Below, in pieces: positions 57,643-64,000 of a stretch of DNA of 64,000 bases (position 1 is the first letter of the stretch; each line of letters starts with the position of its first letter). Under the pieces are notes generated by a model. The model was not told the DNA's origin, searched no databases, and saw only the letters and a list, made by a program, of their open reading frames with translations. Made by a program: the position numbers and the translations under genes. The DNA comes from JABDJX01 sp039942715 (GTDB lineage Bacteria; Pseudomonadota; Alphaproteobacteria; Rhodobacterales; Rhodobacteraceae), in the NCBI GenBank assembly GCA_039942715.1, contig JBDVBY010000004.1, positions 62,001 to 126,000 on the forward strand, read 5' to 3'.

Positions 57643-59568
57643 ATGACCGATTTCCTACTTCTTGCGTTTGTTTTTCTGCTAGCAGGCGTTGTCTCTGTTC
57701 CAATCGCCTCCCGCCTAGGTCTTGGCTCGGTGCTTGGCTACCTCATCGCTGGTATTGTGATCAGCCCGGTTCTGGCGCTGCTGAATGTCGATGTTGTGTC
57801 CATCCAGCATTTTGCCGAGTTTGGCGTTGTCATGATGCTGTTCCTGGTCGGCTTGGAACTTGAACCCAAACAGCTTTGGACAATGCGCGCGCGCCTTTTA
57901 GGCCTTGGTGGTGGACAGGTTGCTCTAACAACACTGGCTGTCATGGGCGCGGCGATGTTGTTCGGCCAACCATGGACAACCGCGCTTGCCATTGGGCTGG
58001 TTCTGGCTCTGTCATCAACTGCTATCGTCCTGCAAACATTGAACGAAAAAGGCCTGATGAAAAGCGATGGTGGTCAGTCGAGCTTCTCTGTTCTGCTGAC
58101 CCAAGACATCGCCGTTATCCCGATCCTTGCCCTTGTTCCTCTTCTGGCCATGCCAGACTTGATGGACGTGGGCATGGTCGCGGACACGCATGGGGCCACC
58201 GAAACGCATGCTACTGATACCCATGCAGACGGCGGACATGCAGACGACGGACACGGCGCATCGCTCAGCCTTGTCGACGGCAAGCCCGGTTGGCAGGTGG
58301 CGCTGATCACCCTCGGAGCCATTGGCGTTGTAATCGCTGGCGGCAGTTTTCTGACCCGGCCCGTTTTCCGCTTTATCGCCATGGCAGGATTGCGCGAGCT
58401 TTTCGTCGCCACCGCCCTTTTGATGGTGGTTGGAATCGCCCTTTTGATGACAGTTGTGGGGCTGTCACCTGCTTTGGGTACGTTTCTGGCAGGCGTCGTT
58501 CTGGCCAACAGCGAATATCGACACGAGTTGGAATCCGACATCGACCCGTTCCGCGGCTTGCTTCTGGGCCTGTTCTTCATGACCGTTGGTGCGGCTATCA
58601 ACTTTGGTCTGCTATTTGACAACCTCGCACTGATCCTCGGCCTCACAATCGGACTTTTAGCGCTCAAGGGCGCAGTTCTCTATGTCTTAGGCACGGTCTT
58701 TGGTCTGCGTGAAAGTGACAGATGGCTGCTAACGCTGGGTCTTGCGCAAGCGGGCGAGTTTGGCTTCGTCCTACTGTCATTCACCGTCGCCAATTCCGTC
58801 ATTCCGCCGTCTGTTTCTGATCTTTTGTTGCTGGTCATCGCTCTTTCCATGCTGCTGACGCCCGCGCTTTTCATCTTTTACGACAAAGTGATTGCCCCGC
58901 GATATGTCACCAGCGAGGATCGCGAAACCGACGATGTGGATGCGGGCCAGATCATTATCGCAGGCTTTGGCCGCGTTGGCGGTTTGGTCGACCGAATCCT
59001 GCGCGCAGCAGGCGAAAACACGACCGTCATCGACTATAGCGCGCAGCAAATCGACACTATGCGCACATTTGGCGCAAAGGTATTTTACGGCGATGCCACG
59101 CGCCCCGATCTATTGGCTGCCGCCGGGATTGCCGAGGCCAAAGTCCTGGTCATCGCGCTAGATGATCACGAGCAAATCACCGAGCTGGCCAAATACGCGC
59201 ACCACAATTATCCCAACCTCCACGTGGTTGCGCGCGCAACCAACCGCCACCACGTTTACGAGCTTTGGGAAGCCGGATGCCGCGACATCATTCGCGAGAA
59301 CTTTGACAGCTCTGTGCGTATGGGCCGTTCTGTTTTAGAGGCCATCGGGATCGAGAAACCCCGCGCCCAAAGCATGGTCGACGCCTTTGTTGCGATGGAC
59401 CGAAGCGCCATGGTCGAGGTGGCACAGTATTATCGAAGCGATATTCCTGTGATGGAAAATCAGGAATACATCGACAAGGTGAAGGAAATTCGCGGACCTT
59501 GGGAAGATGAGCTGGCTGAAGAAATGAGCGCGCTGAAGCAGGGTCAGGAAAAAGGTGAAGCCTCGTGA
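57643..59568 (+). CDS. CPA2-type monovalent cation:proton antiporter (KefB/KefC-like) with His-rich loop
   Basis: A 641-residue protein with 12 or so membrane helices (about 1-400) and a cytoplasmic TrkA-N nucleotide-binding domain (about 430-545, IIIAGFGRVGGLVDRILRAAG). Glutathione-gated Kef systems export K+ with this architecture; Na+ or K+ cannot be told apart by eye. Between helices, residues 180-206 form a loop with five His spaced about five apart (H183, 189, 194, 199, 204) among Asp, Thr and Gly, a likely metal-sensing site. It is divergent from the coxS-like gene and ends 8 bp before the convergent accA stop. Confidence 0.88.
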   Translation: MTDFLLLAFVFLLAGVVSVPIASRLGLGSVLGYLIAGIVISPVLALLNVDVVSIQHFAEFGVVMMLFLVGLELEPKQLWTMRARLLGLGGGQVALTTLAVMGAAMLFGQPWTTALAIGLVLALSSTAIVLQTLNEKGLMKSDGGQSSFSVLLTQDIAVIPILALVPLLAMPDLMDVGMVADTHGATETHATDTHADGGHADDGHGASLSLVDGKPGWQVALITLGAIGVVIAGGSFLTRPVFRFIAMAGLRELFVATALLMVVGIALLMTVVGLSPALGTFLAGVVLANSEYRHELESDIDPFRGLLLGLFFMTVGAAINFGLLFDNLALILGLTIGLLALKGAVLYVLGTVFGLRESDRWLLTLGLAQAGEFGFVLLSFTVANSVIPPSVSDLLLLVIALSMLLTPALFIFYDKVIAPRYVTSEDRETDDVDAGQIIIAGFGRVGGLVDRILRAAGENTTVIDYSAQQIDTMRTFGAKVFYGDATRPDLLAAAGIAEAKVLVIALDDHEQITELAKYAHHNYPNLHVVARATNRHHVYELWEAGCRDIIRENFDSSVRMGRSVLEAIGIEKPRAQSMVDAFVAMDRSAMVEVAQYYRSDIPVMENQEYIDKVKEIRGPWEDELAEEMSALKQGQEKGEAS

Positions 59569-59576
59569 CGGGTGCC

Positions 59577-60536
59577 TTAAGCCGCCAGCCCTTTTGAGCC
59601 CATATTCAAAAACTTCTTGCGCCGCTCGCGTACAATTTCATCACGCGATAGATGCGAAAGCTGCTTGAGAATGTCGTCAATACAAGCCGCAACAGACTCC
59701 TTCGTGGCCGCTGGATCGCGCTGTGCTCCGCCCATGGGTTCAGCGATAATCCGGTCAATCACGCCAAGCTTATGCAAATCCTGCGCGGTCAGGCGCAACG
59801 CCTCTGCTGCCTCTCGCATCTTTTCGGCATCTTTCCAAAGGATCGACGCACAGCCTTCCGGTGAAATCACTGAGTAGATAGAGTGCTCCAACATCGCCAC
59901 ACGATTGGCTGTCGCAAATGCCACGGCACCGCCCGATCCGCCTTCGCCAATAACAACAGAGACAAGCGGCACACCGATCGTTAGACATTTTTCAGTCGAG
60001 CGCGCAATCGCCTCTGATTGCCCGCGCTCTTCCGCGCCTTTGCCGGGATACGCACCGGGCGTGTCAATCAAGGTCACTACGGGTACATTAAAACGGTCCG
60101 CCAAATCCATCAGCCGGATCGCCTTGCGATAGCCTTCCGGGCGCGCCATGCCAAAATTCTTCTCAATCCGGCTTTGCGTGTCGTTCCCTTTGTCATGGCC
60201 AATCACCATCACCGGGCGATCGTTCAACCGCGCCAAGCCGCCCATAACCGCATGGTCATCGGCAAAGTTCCGATCCCCAGCGAGTGGCGTGTATTCAGTG
60301 AAAATCGCTTTGATATAGTCTTCGCAGTGAGGGCGGTCAGGATGTCGCGCCACCTGACATTTTCGCCAAGGAGACAAATCACGATAAAGATCCGTCAAAA
60401 GCGTCTGCGCTTTTTTATCCAGCGCTGCCGCCTCTTTCTCAACGTCCATTTCGGAATTGGCCCGCGCCATCGCGCGTAACTCTTCCGCCTTACCCTCGAT
60501 CTCCGCCAAAGGTTTTTCGAACTCAAGGTAATTCAT
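59577..60536 (-). CDS. accA: Acetyl-CoA carboxylase carboxyltransferase subunit alpha
   Basis: A 319-residue subunit starting MNYLEFEKPLAEIEGKAEEL, with a short coiled-coil N-terminus and the carboxyltransferase core: GDRNFADDHAVMGGLARLND, TLIDTPGAYPGKGAEERGQSEAIA, and VIGEGGSGGAVAFATANRVAMLEHSIYSVISPEG. With AccD it moves the carboxyl group from biotin to acetyl-CoA, making malonyl-CoA for fatty acid synthesis. It is complete, cytoplasmic, and lies just outside the photosynthesis cluster, separated from hemA by a hairpin repeat. Confidence 0.97.
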   Translation of the reverse strand: MNYLEFEKPLAEIEGKAEELRAMARANSEMDVEKEAAALDKKAQTLLTDLYRDLSPWRKCQVARHPDRPHCEDYIKAIFTEYTPLAGDRNFADDHAVMGGLARLNDRPVMVIGHDKGNDTQSRIEKNFGMARPEGYRKAIRLMDLADRFNVPVVTLIDTPGAYPGKGAEERGQSEAIARSTEKCLTIGVPLVSVVIGEGGSGGAVAFATANRVAMLEHSIYSVISPEGCASILWKDAEKMREAAEALRLTAQDLHKLGVIDRIIAEPMGGAQRDPAATKESVAACIDDILKQLSHLSRDEIVRERRKKFLNMGSKGLAA

Positions 60537-60627
60537 GACTGCCGCTCTCTTGGGTCTTTTTCCCTATATGGCCCGCCCACAAGCCTCCTGCAAGCACCGT
60601 CAGCACGTGCCCAGAGCTTCTTCTGTC

Positions 60628-60667
60628 TAAAAATACCTCGGGGAGTGTGAGGGGCAGAGCCCCTCAC
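60628..60667 (+). repeat. Intergenic hairpin repeat, copy 7
   Basis: TAAAAATACCTCGGGGAG then GTGAGGGGC (60647-60655) pairing with GCCCCTCAC (60659-60667), loop AGA, followed by GGGCGACGC. It lies between accA (start 60536) and hemA (stop 60702). On the minus strand the hairpin precedes CGAGGTATTTTTA, in terminator sense for the acsF–puhE–hemA string. Confidence 0.78.
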
Positions 60668-60701
60668 TTGGGCGACGCAAGCAAAGCTGCGGCGCAATAA
60701 A

Positions 60702-61916
60702 TCAGGCTACAGCCCTCGCAATGGCACACTGGTTCCAAAGCTCTGATAGAGCCTGAACCAGATAGTCAATGTCTGCGTCCGTGTGCAATGGCGATGGTGT
60801 AAATCGCAAACGCTCGGTCCCTTTGGGCACGGTGGGATAGTTGATGGGTTGGACGTAAATGCCCCATTCGTTCATAAGGTAATCCGACAGCATCCGGCAT
60901 TTCACCGGGTCTTTGACCATCACCGGAATGATATGACTGTCATTGACCATGTGCGGAATACCGGCAGCATCCAGACGCGCACGAAGTTTGGCAACCTGCT
61001 GGCGCTGTTTCGCGCGCTCCATCTGGCTCACCTTCAGATGCGCGATGGATGTTCGCGCGGCCGCAGCCACAGCAGGCGGCAAAGCCGTGGTAAAGATAAA
61101 CCCACTGGCAAAAGAGCGGATGAAATCGCACAGCGCGGCAGAGCCAGTGATATACCCGCCGACAACGCCATAGGCCTTACCAAGCGTTCCTTCGATCAGC
61201 GTAATACGATCCGCGAATCCCTCTTGCTCGGAAATACCGCCGCCGCGCGGGCCATAAAGGCCAACCGCATGCACCTCATCCAAGTAGGTCATCGCACCGT
61301 ATTTCTCGGCCACTTCGACAATCTCGCGCATCGGGCAGATGTCACCATCCATCGAATACACACTTTCAAAAGCAACGATCTTGGGTACATCAGCAGGCAA
61401 AGCCGCCAGTTTCGCTTCCAAGTCCGCAACATCGTTGTGCTTCCAAAGCACCTTGTCGGCGCGTGAATGACGAATACCTTCAATCATCGACGCGTGGTTG
61501 CCGCTATCTGACAAGATTACACAGTTTTTCAAGCGGCTGCCCAGCGTGGAAAGTGCTGCCCAATTCGAAACGTAGCCGGAAGTGAACAAAAGCGCCTGCT
61601 CTTTGCCGTGCAGATCGGCAAGCTCGCGCTCCAGCAAAAGGTGATCGTGGTTGGTGCCCGAGATATTACGCGTACCGCCCGCGCCTGTGCCTGTGCGCTC
61701 AACTGCTTCGCACATGGCTTCTATGACCTTCGGGTGCTGGCCCATGCCCAGATAGTCGTTTGAACACCACACCGTCACATCGCGCACTTCGCCGCCGTTA
61801 TGGTTGGCCGCAGACGGAAACTTACCGCATTTGCGCTCTAACTCGGCAAAGTAGCGATAGTTGCCCTCTTCTTTGAGCTTGTTGAGTTGGTCTTCAAATA
61901 GAGCATCGAAATCCAT
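60702..61916 (-). CDS. hemA: 5-aminolevulinate synthase
   Basis: I chose the ATG ending at 61916 (MDFDALFEDQLNKLKEEGNY), 404 residues; a GTG five codons upstream overlaps the puhE stop and is the alternative. The enzyme condenses glycine and succinyl-CoA to 5-aminolevulinate, the entry to tetrapyrroles. It shows VWCSNDYLGMGQHP, TGTGAGGTRNISGTNHDH, YLDEVHAVGLYGPRGGG (PLP Asp) and the PLP lysine K247 in EGTLGKAYG. Placement behind puhE makes it the photosynthesis-linked copy, probably boosting bacteriochlorophyll synthesis; a second hemA-type gene elsewhere would not surprise. Confidence 0.95.
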   Translation of the reverse strand: MDFDALFEDQLNKLKEEGNYRYFAELERKCGKFPSAANHNGGEVRDVTVWCSNDYLGMGQHPKVIEAMCEAVERTGTGAGGTRNISGTNHDHLLLERELADLHGKEQALLFTSGYVSNWAALSTLGSRLKNCVILSDSGNHASMIEGIRHSRADKVLWKHNDVADLEAKLAALPADVPKIVAFESVYSMDGDICPMREIVEVAEKYGAMTYLDEVHAVGLYGPRGGGISEQEGFADRITLIEGTLGKAYGVVGGYITGSAALCDFIRSFASGFIFTTALPPAVAAAARTSIAHLKVSQMERAKQRQQVAKLRARLDAAGIPHMVNDSHIIPVMVKDPVKCRMLSDYLMNEWGIYVQPINYPTVPKGTERLRFTPSPLHTDADIDYLVQALSELWNQCAIARAVA

Positions 61917-61927
61917 GGTCTTATCTT

Positions 61928-62722
61928 TCACTGCGTTTCAGTCGTTTGAGCATCAGATGCGGGCAGCATCCAGCGCCAGAGTTTCGCGTCAGGAAGCGGC
62001 AAAAGCAGCAGCCAATGTTCCAAAAGCGCGAGGGTTGTGAGAGTGGCCAAGAGCGTAAAGCCAACGGCCAAAGCGTGCGTATTTGTTTGCGTGACCTGAA
62101 AGATCAGACAGGCGGCACTGAACGTCAAAAGCGTGATCGCCGCCGGGAAGGCAGGCGTGATCGGGGCTTGGCGGAAGTAGCTTTTCAAGTGCTGCAAAGG
62201 GGCCGGCAGAAACTCGATGTTAATCTGCGGAACGCCAAAAAAGATGTTCAGCTTGGCGGAAATGCGCGCCACGAAAAGCACCAGATATGTGTAAAGTGCG
62301 ATTTGATTGGCTTGCCCTGCTGAATAGAGTGCCAGAAGAACCAATCCAACTGCCAGAATAATCTCGTGATGCGCAATCGTCGCCCATGCGCGGCTTAGAC
62401 GGTCCATACCCATGACACCCGCTGGGCACTCTTCCTTACTTGGGCCGGTGATCGTCCCAGTCAAAAACGCCAATTCGATCCAACCCCAAATCGCGAGTGC
62501 CGCAAGGAACCCGATATAGGCACCAGCAATGCTGGCATTCGGAACCGACGCGATCACGCCATAGACACCCAAAGCGAGCACTGGCAGGCTGGCAAGGGCC
62601 GCTACGCGATGTGCATCGCCGCCCTTTTTGTCAGCGCGCCGCACCACCAACAGGATAATGCCGGTGGAGAACCACCAGACAAAAAGTGCGAAAAGCACGG
62701 GTATCCAAAGCGATGTTGCCAT
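61928..62722 (-). CDS. puhE: Photosynthetic complex assembly protein PuhE
   Basis: A 264-residue membrane protein with about seven hydrophobic helices, matching PuhE (DUF3623). It starts MATSLWIPVLFALFVWWFSTG and has the conserved SAKLNIFFGVPQINIEFLPA motif near residue 155. In Rhodobacter, PuhE modulates reaction-centre assembly and bacteriochlorophyll levels; the biochemical step is unknown. Its start shares a base with the acsF stop and its stop nearly abuts hemA, so the three are one transcript, the downstream part of the puh operon. Confidence 0.92.
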   Translation of the reverse strand: MATSLWIPVLFALFVWWFSTGIILLVVRRADKKGGDAHRVAALASLPVLALGVYGVIASVPNASIAGAYIGFLAALAIWGWIELAFLTGTITGPSKEECPAGVMGMDRLSRAWATIAHHEIILAVGLVLLALYSAGQANQIALYTYLVLFVARISAKLNIFFGVPQINIEFLPAPLQHLKSYFRQAPITPAFPAAITLLTFSAACLIFQVTQTNTHALAVGFTLLATLTTLALLEHWLLLLPLPDAKLWRWMLPASDAQTTETQ

Positions 62723-63849
62723 CAGTAGGCAGGCTCCATCCGCGTTTCGACCGGCACGTCGTGTTTGATCGCTGGAATGGTGTAAAGCGATGCAAAAGCA
62801 AACGCCGCTTTGGCCATGCCCCCGACACGATTTACCATGCCACCAACGCCGCCTTGTTTCTTCGCCAAAGCCACCTGAACCGACGCGCGGTTCAAACGTT
62901 CAAGCGTTGGTTGCCAGCGAGGGTGTTCGATATCCAACGTAATCGGGAACACTTGCTTGGAAATCTCGGACGTCTTTTCATAGACCGAATGCGCATACCA
63001 ATCAGGATCAACGCCCAGTGCTTTGTGGAATTCGGGCCGTTGGTGATCTCGCACGTACATGGTGCCATAAACGGCTGTGAGGAAAAACTTGATCCACAGC
63101 TTGTTTGACCAGCTTTCAGTCAACTTTGGATCCGTCTTCATCAATAGGGCAAAAGCTTCGCCGTGGCTAAACTCATCGTTGCACCATTCCCGGAACCACT
63201 TGAAAATCGGATGGAACCGAAGCTCGGGGTTCTCTTCAAGGTGGCGATAGATCGTAATGTAACGCGCATAGCCGATCTTTTCGGACAGGTAGGTCGCGTA
63301 GTAGATAAACTTGGGACGGAAGTAGGTGTACTTCTTCTGCTGGGTCAAAAACCCAAGGTTCACCGAAATACCCGCTTCACGCAGGGCGTCATTGATGAAA
63401 CCCGCGTGCCGCGCCTCGTCGCGCGCCATAAGCTGAAACAGCGTTGTGATATCGGTGTTCGATCCGCGTCGCTTCATTTCTTTGTAAAGCACACAGCCAG
63501 AGAATTCAGCCGTACAGCTTGAAATCAGAAAATCAATGAACTCGGCCTTCAGCTTGGGCTCCATGCCGTCCCAATCAACCTCGTCCCAGTCTTCGTTCTT
63601 TTTGAAGTGACCCTTATTCGGATCGGCCTTCATGCCCGCGATCAGCTTGTCCCAATCCGCGCGGACCGGAGTGACGTCAATCGCGTCCATCTCGTCAAAG
63701 TCTGTGGTGTAAAACCGTGGCGTCAAAAGAGTGTTTTGCATCGCCAGATCGGTCGCACCCTTGCTGTCGACAATGGCGTTTTGATTGTCAGCGGCCAGCG
63801 CCTCTTCAACGGTTGATGCATCTGCCGAGTGTGTGGAACGTACGTTCAT
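62722..63849 (-). CDS. acsF: Mg-protoporphyrin IX monomethyl ester (oxidative) cyclase
   Basis: A 375-residue di-iron enzyme that closes the fifth (E) ring of bacteriochlorophyll using O2. The ligand motifs are visible: EFSGCVLYKEMKRR, MARDEARHAGF, and NDEFSHGEAFALLM (ExxH-type pairs), with RPKFIYYATYLSEKIGYARYITIYRHLE between. Using the oxygen-dependent form fits an aerobic phototroph. Its start overlaps the end of the previous photosynthesis gene (ATGA) and its stop overlaps puhE. The N-terminus (about 1-45) is a variable polar extension. Confidence 0.95.
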   Translation of the reverse strand: MNVRSTHSADASTVEEALAADNQNAIVDSKGATDLAMQNTLLTPRFYTTDFDEMDAIDVTPVRADWDKLIAGMKADPNKGHFKKNEDWDEVDWDGMEPKLKAEFIDFLISSCTAEFSGCVLYKEMKRRGSNTDITTLFQLMARDEARHAGFINDALREAGISVNLGFLTQQKKYTYFRPKFIYYATYLSEKIGYARYITIYRHLEENPELRFHPIFKWFREWCNDEFSHGEAFALLMKTDPKLTESWSNKLWIKFFLTAVYGTMYVRDHQRPEFHKALGVDPDWYAHSVYEKTSEISKQVFPITLDIEHPRWQPTLERLNRASVQVALAKKQGGVGGMVNRVGGMAKAAFAFASLYTIPAIKHDVPVETRMEPAY

Positions 63850-64000
63850 GACAACACCTCATCTGAAAAGGAGAACTCGCAGAGCTCCATGAATTCAAAA
63901 TCACCCGTCGCGCGGGTCCAAAGCTGTTCGATCTTGGAAGCGCGCGTGATTGTCGCCATACGCTCTTCGCGTACAACTTCGCCGTAAGGCGCCATGATCT
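63846..64000 (-). CDS. Small photosynthesis-cluster protein upstream of acsF, start beyond window edge
   Basis: The frame enters from the right edge and ends at TGA overlapping the acsF ATG. The visible 51 codons include MAPYGEVVREERMATITRAS and end FSFSDEVLS. An ATG at 63996 could be the true start, but the frame is also open beyond it, so I treat it as partial. In purple bacteria a short ORF of unclear function lies between puhC and acsF; this is probably that gene. No membrane helix is visible in this portion. I cannot name it. Confidence 0.6.
   Translation of the reverse strand, partial: IMAPYGEVVREERMATITRASKIEQLWTRATGDFEFMELCEFSFSDEVLS

Noticed and set aside
60540..60700. Possible PpsR (TGT-N12-ACA) or FNR (TTGAT-N4-ATCAA) sites near hemA
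   Set aside because: I searched the gap beside hemA by eye and found no convincing match; the operon promoter probably lies beyond the right edge.
1..64000. CRISPR arrays, insertion sequences, prophage or integron parts, tRNA and rRNA genes
   Set aside because: No direct-repeat/spacer array, no transposase or integrase motif, no cloverleaf with CCA-like end, and no rRNA stretch was seen. The seven hairpin repeats are too few, too diverged and too scattered for a CRISPR array.

Overview
The window looks like a chromosomal segment of an alphaproteobacterium of the Rhodobacterales, most likely an aerobic anoxygenic phototroph of the marine roseobacter group. The basis is the gene content: DUF1013/TrcR, a CarD–FdxA–S4–SUV3 helicase block, argH followed by tiny lipoproteins and lysA, FtsE–FtsX–PlsC, Mcl1-type malyl-CoA lyase, and at the right edge hemA–puhE–acsF, the tail of the puh operon of a purple-bacterial photosynthesis gene cluster. 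Coding density is high, gaps are short, neighbours often overlap by 1-4 bp, and I see no transposase, integrase, tRNA, rRNA or CRISPR array. It reads as ordinary core chromosome, not an island.

Layout. 0-5.6 kb: TrcR, a secreted RNase T2, a sterol-desaturase-like hydroxylase, an Lrp regulator, OsmC, S21, COQ9 and a quinone oxidoreductase. 5.7-10.1 kb (minus strand): SUV3-like helicase, S4 RNA-binding protein, ferredoxin and CarD. 10.2-20.9 kb: EamA transporter, thiamine pyrophosphokinase, an acidic protein of unknown role, a MocR regulator, a degenerate receiver protein, a lytic transglycosylase, small secreted proteins, ftsEX–plsC and a zinc-ribbon membrane protein. 21-27 kb (minus): DUF4175 protein, lysA, DUF2834, two tiny lipoproteins and argH, with a divergent TlpA-like thioredoxin. 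27.8-32 kb: aquaporin, a taurine:pyruvate-type aminotransferase and a GMC oxidoreductase. 32-40.8 kb (mostly plus): rsmB, heparinase-like protein, purH, lspA, a lipoprotein and a pair of M16 peptidases. 40.8-48.5 kb (minus): mscL, ytoQ, pheT, two small ORFs, pheS, rplT, rpmI and pyk. 48.6-55 kb: N-formylglutamate hydrolase-like protein, DUF1244, a PAS–GGDEF–EAL protein, and a D-amino-acid block (D-amino acid transaminase, DgcA, DgcN). 55-60.5 kb: malyl-CoA lyase, two subunits of a CO-dehydrogenase/xanthine-dehydrogenase-like enzyme, a CPA2 antiporter with a His-rich loop, and accA. 60.7-64 kb: photosynthesis cluster end.

Genes that appear to work together are dat–dgcA–dgcN (D-Ala/D-Glu turnover), acsF–puhE–hemA (bacteriochlorophyll supply and photocomplex assembly), ftsE–ftsX–plsC, pheS–pheT and rpmI–rplT.

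I found no striking undescribed multi-gene system. The most rewarding signals are small or non-coding: a seven-copy intergenic hairpin family ending in a TATTTTT-like tract, two translationally coupled lipoproteins of 51 and 42 residues, a 40-residue hydrophobic microprotein with a strong ribosome-binding site, a perfect CtrA-type box between a degenerate receiver and a lytic transglycosylase, twin perfect hairpins inside pheS–pheT, and a five-unit 11-bp tandem array between convergent genes. All functional statements are read from sequence and recalled family knowledge; no database search was run.
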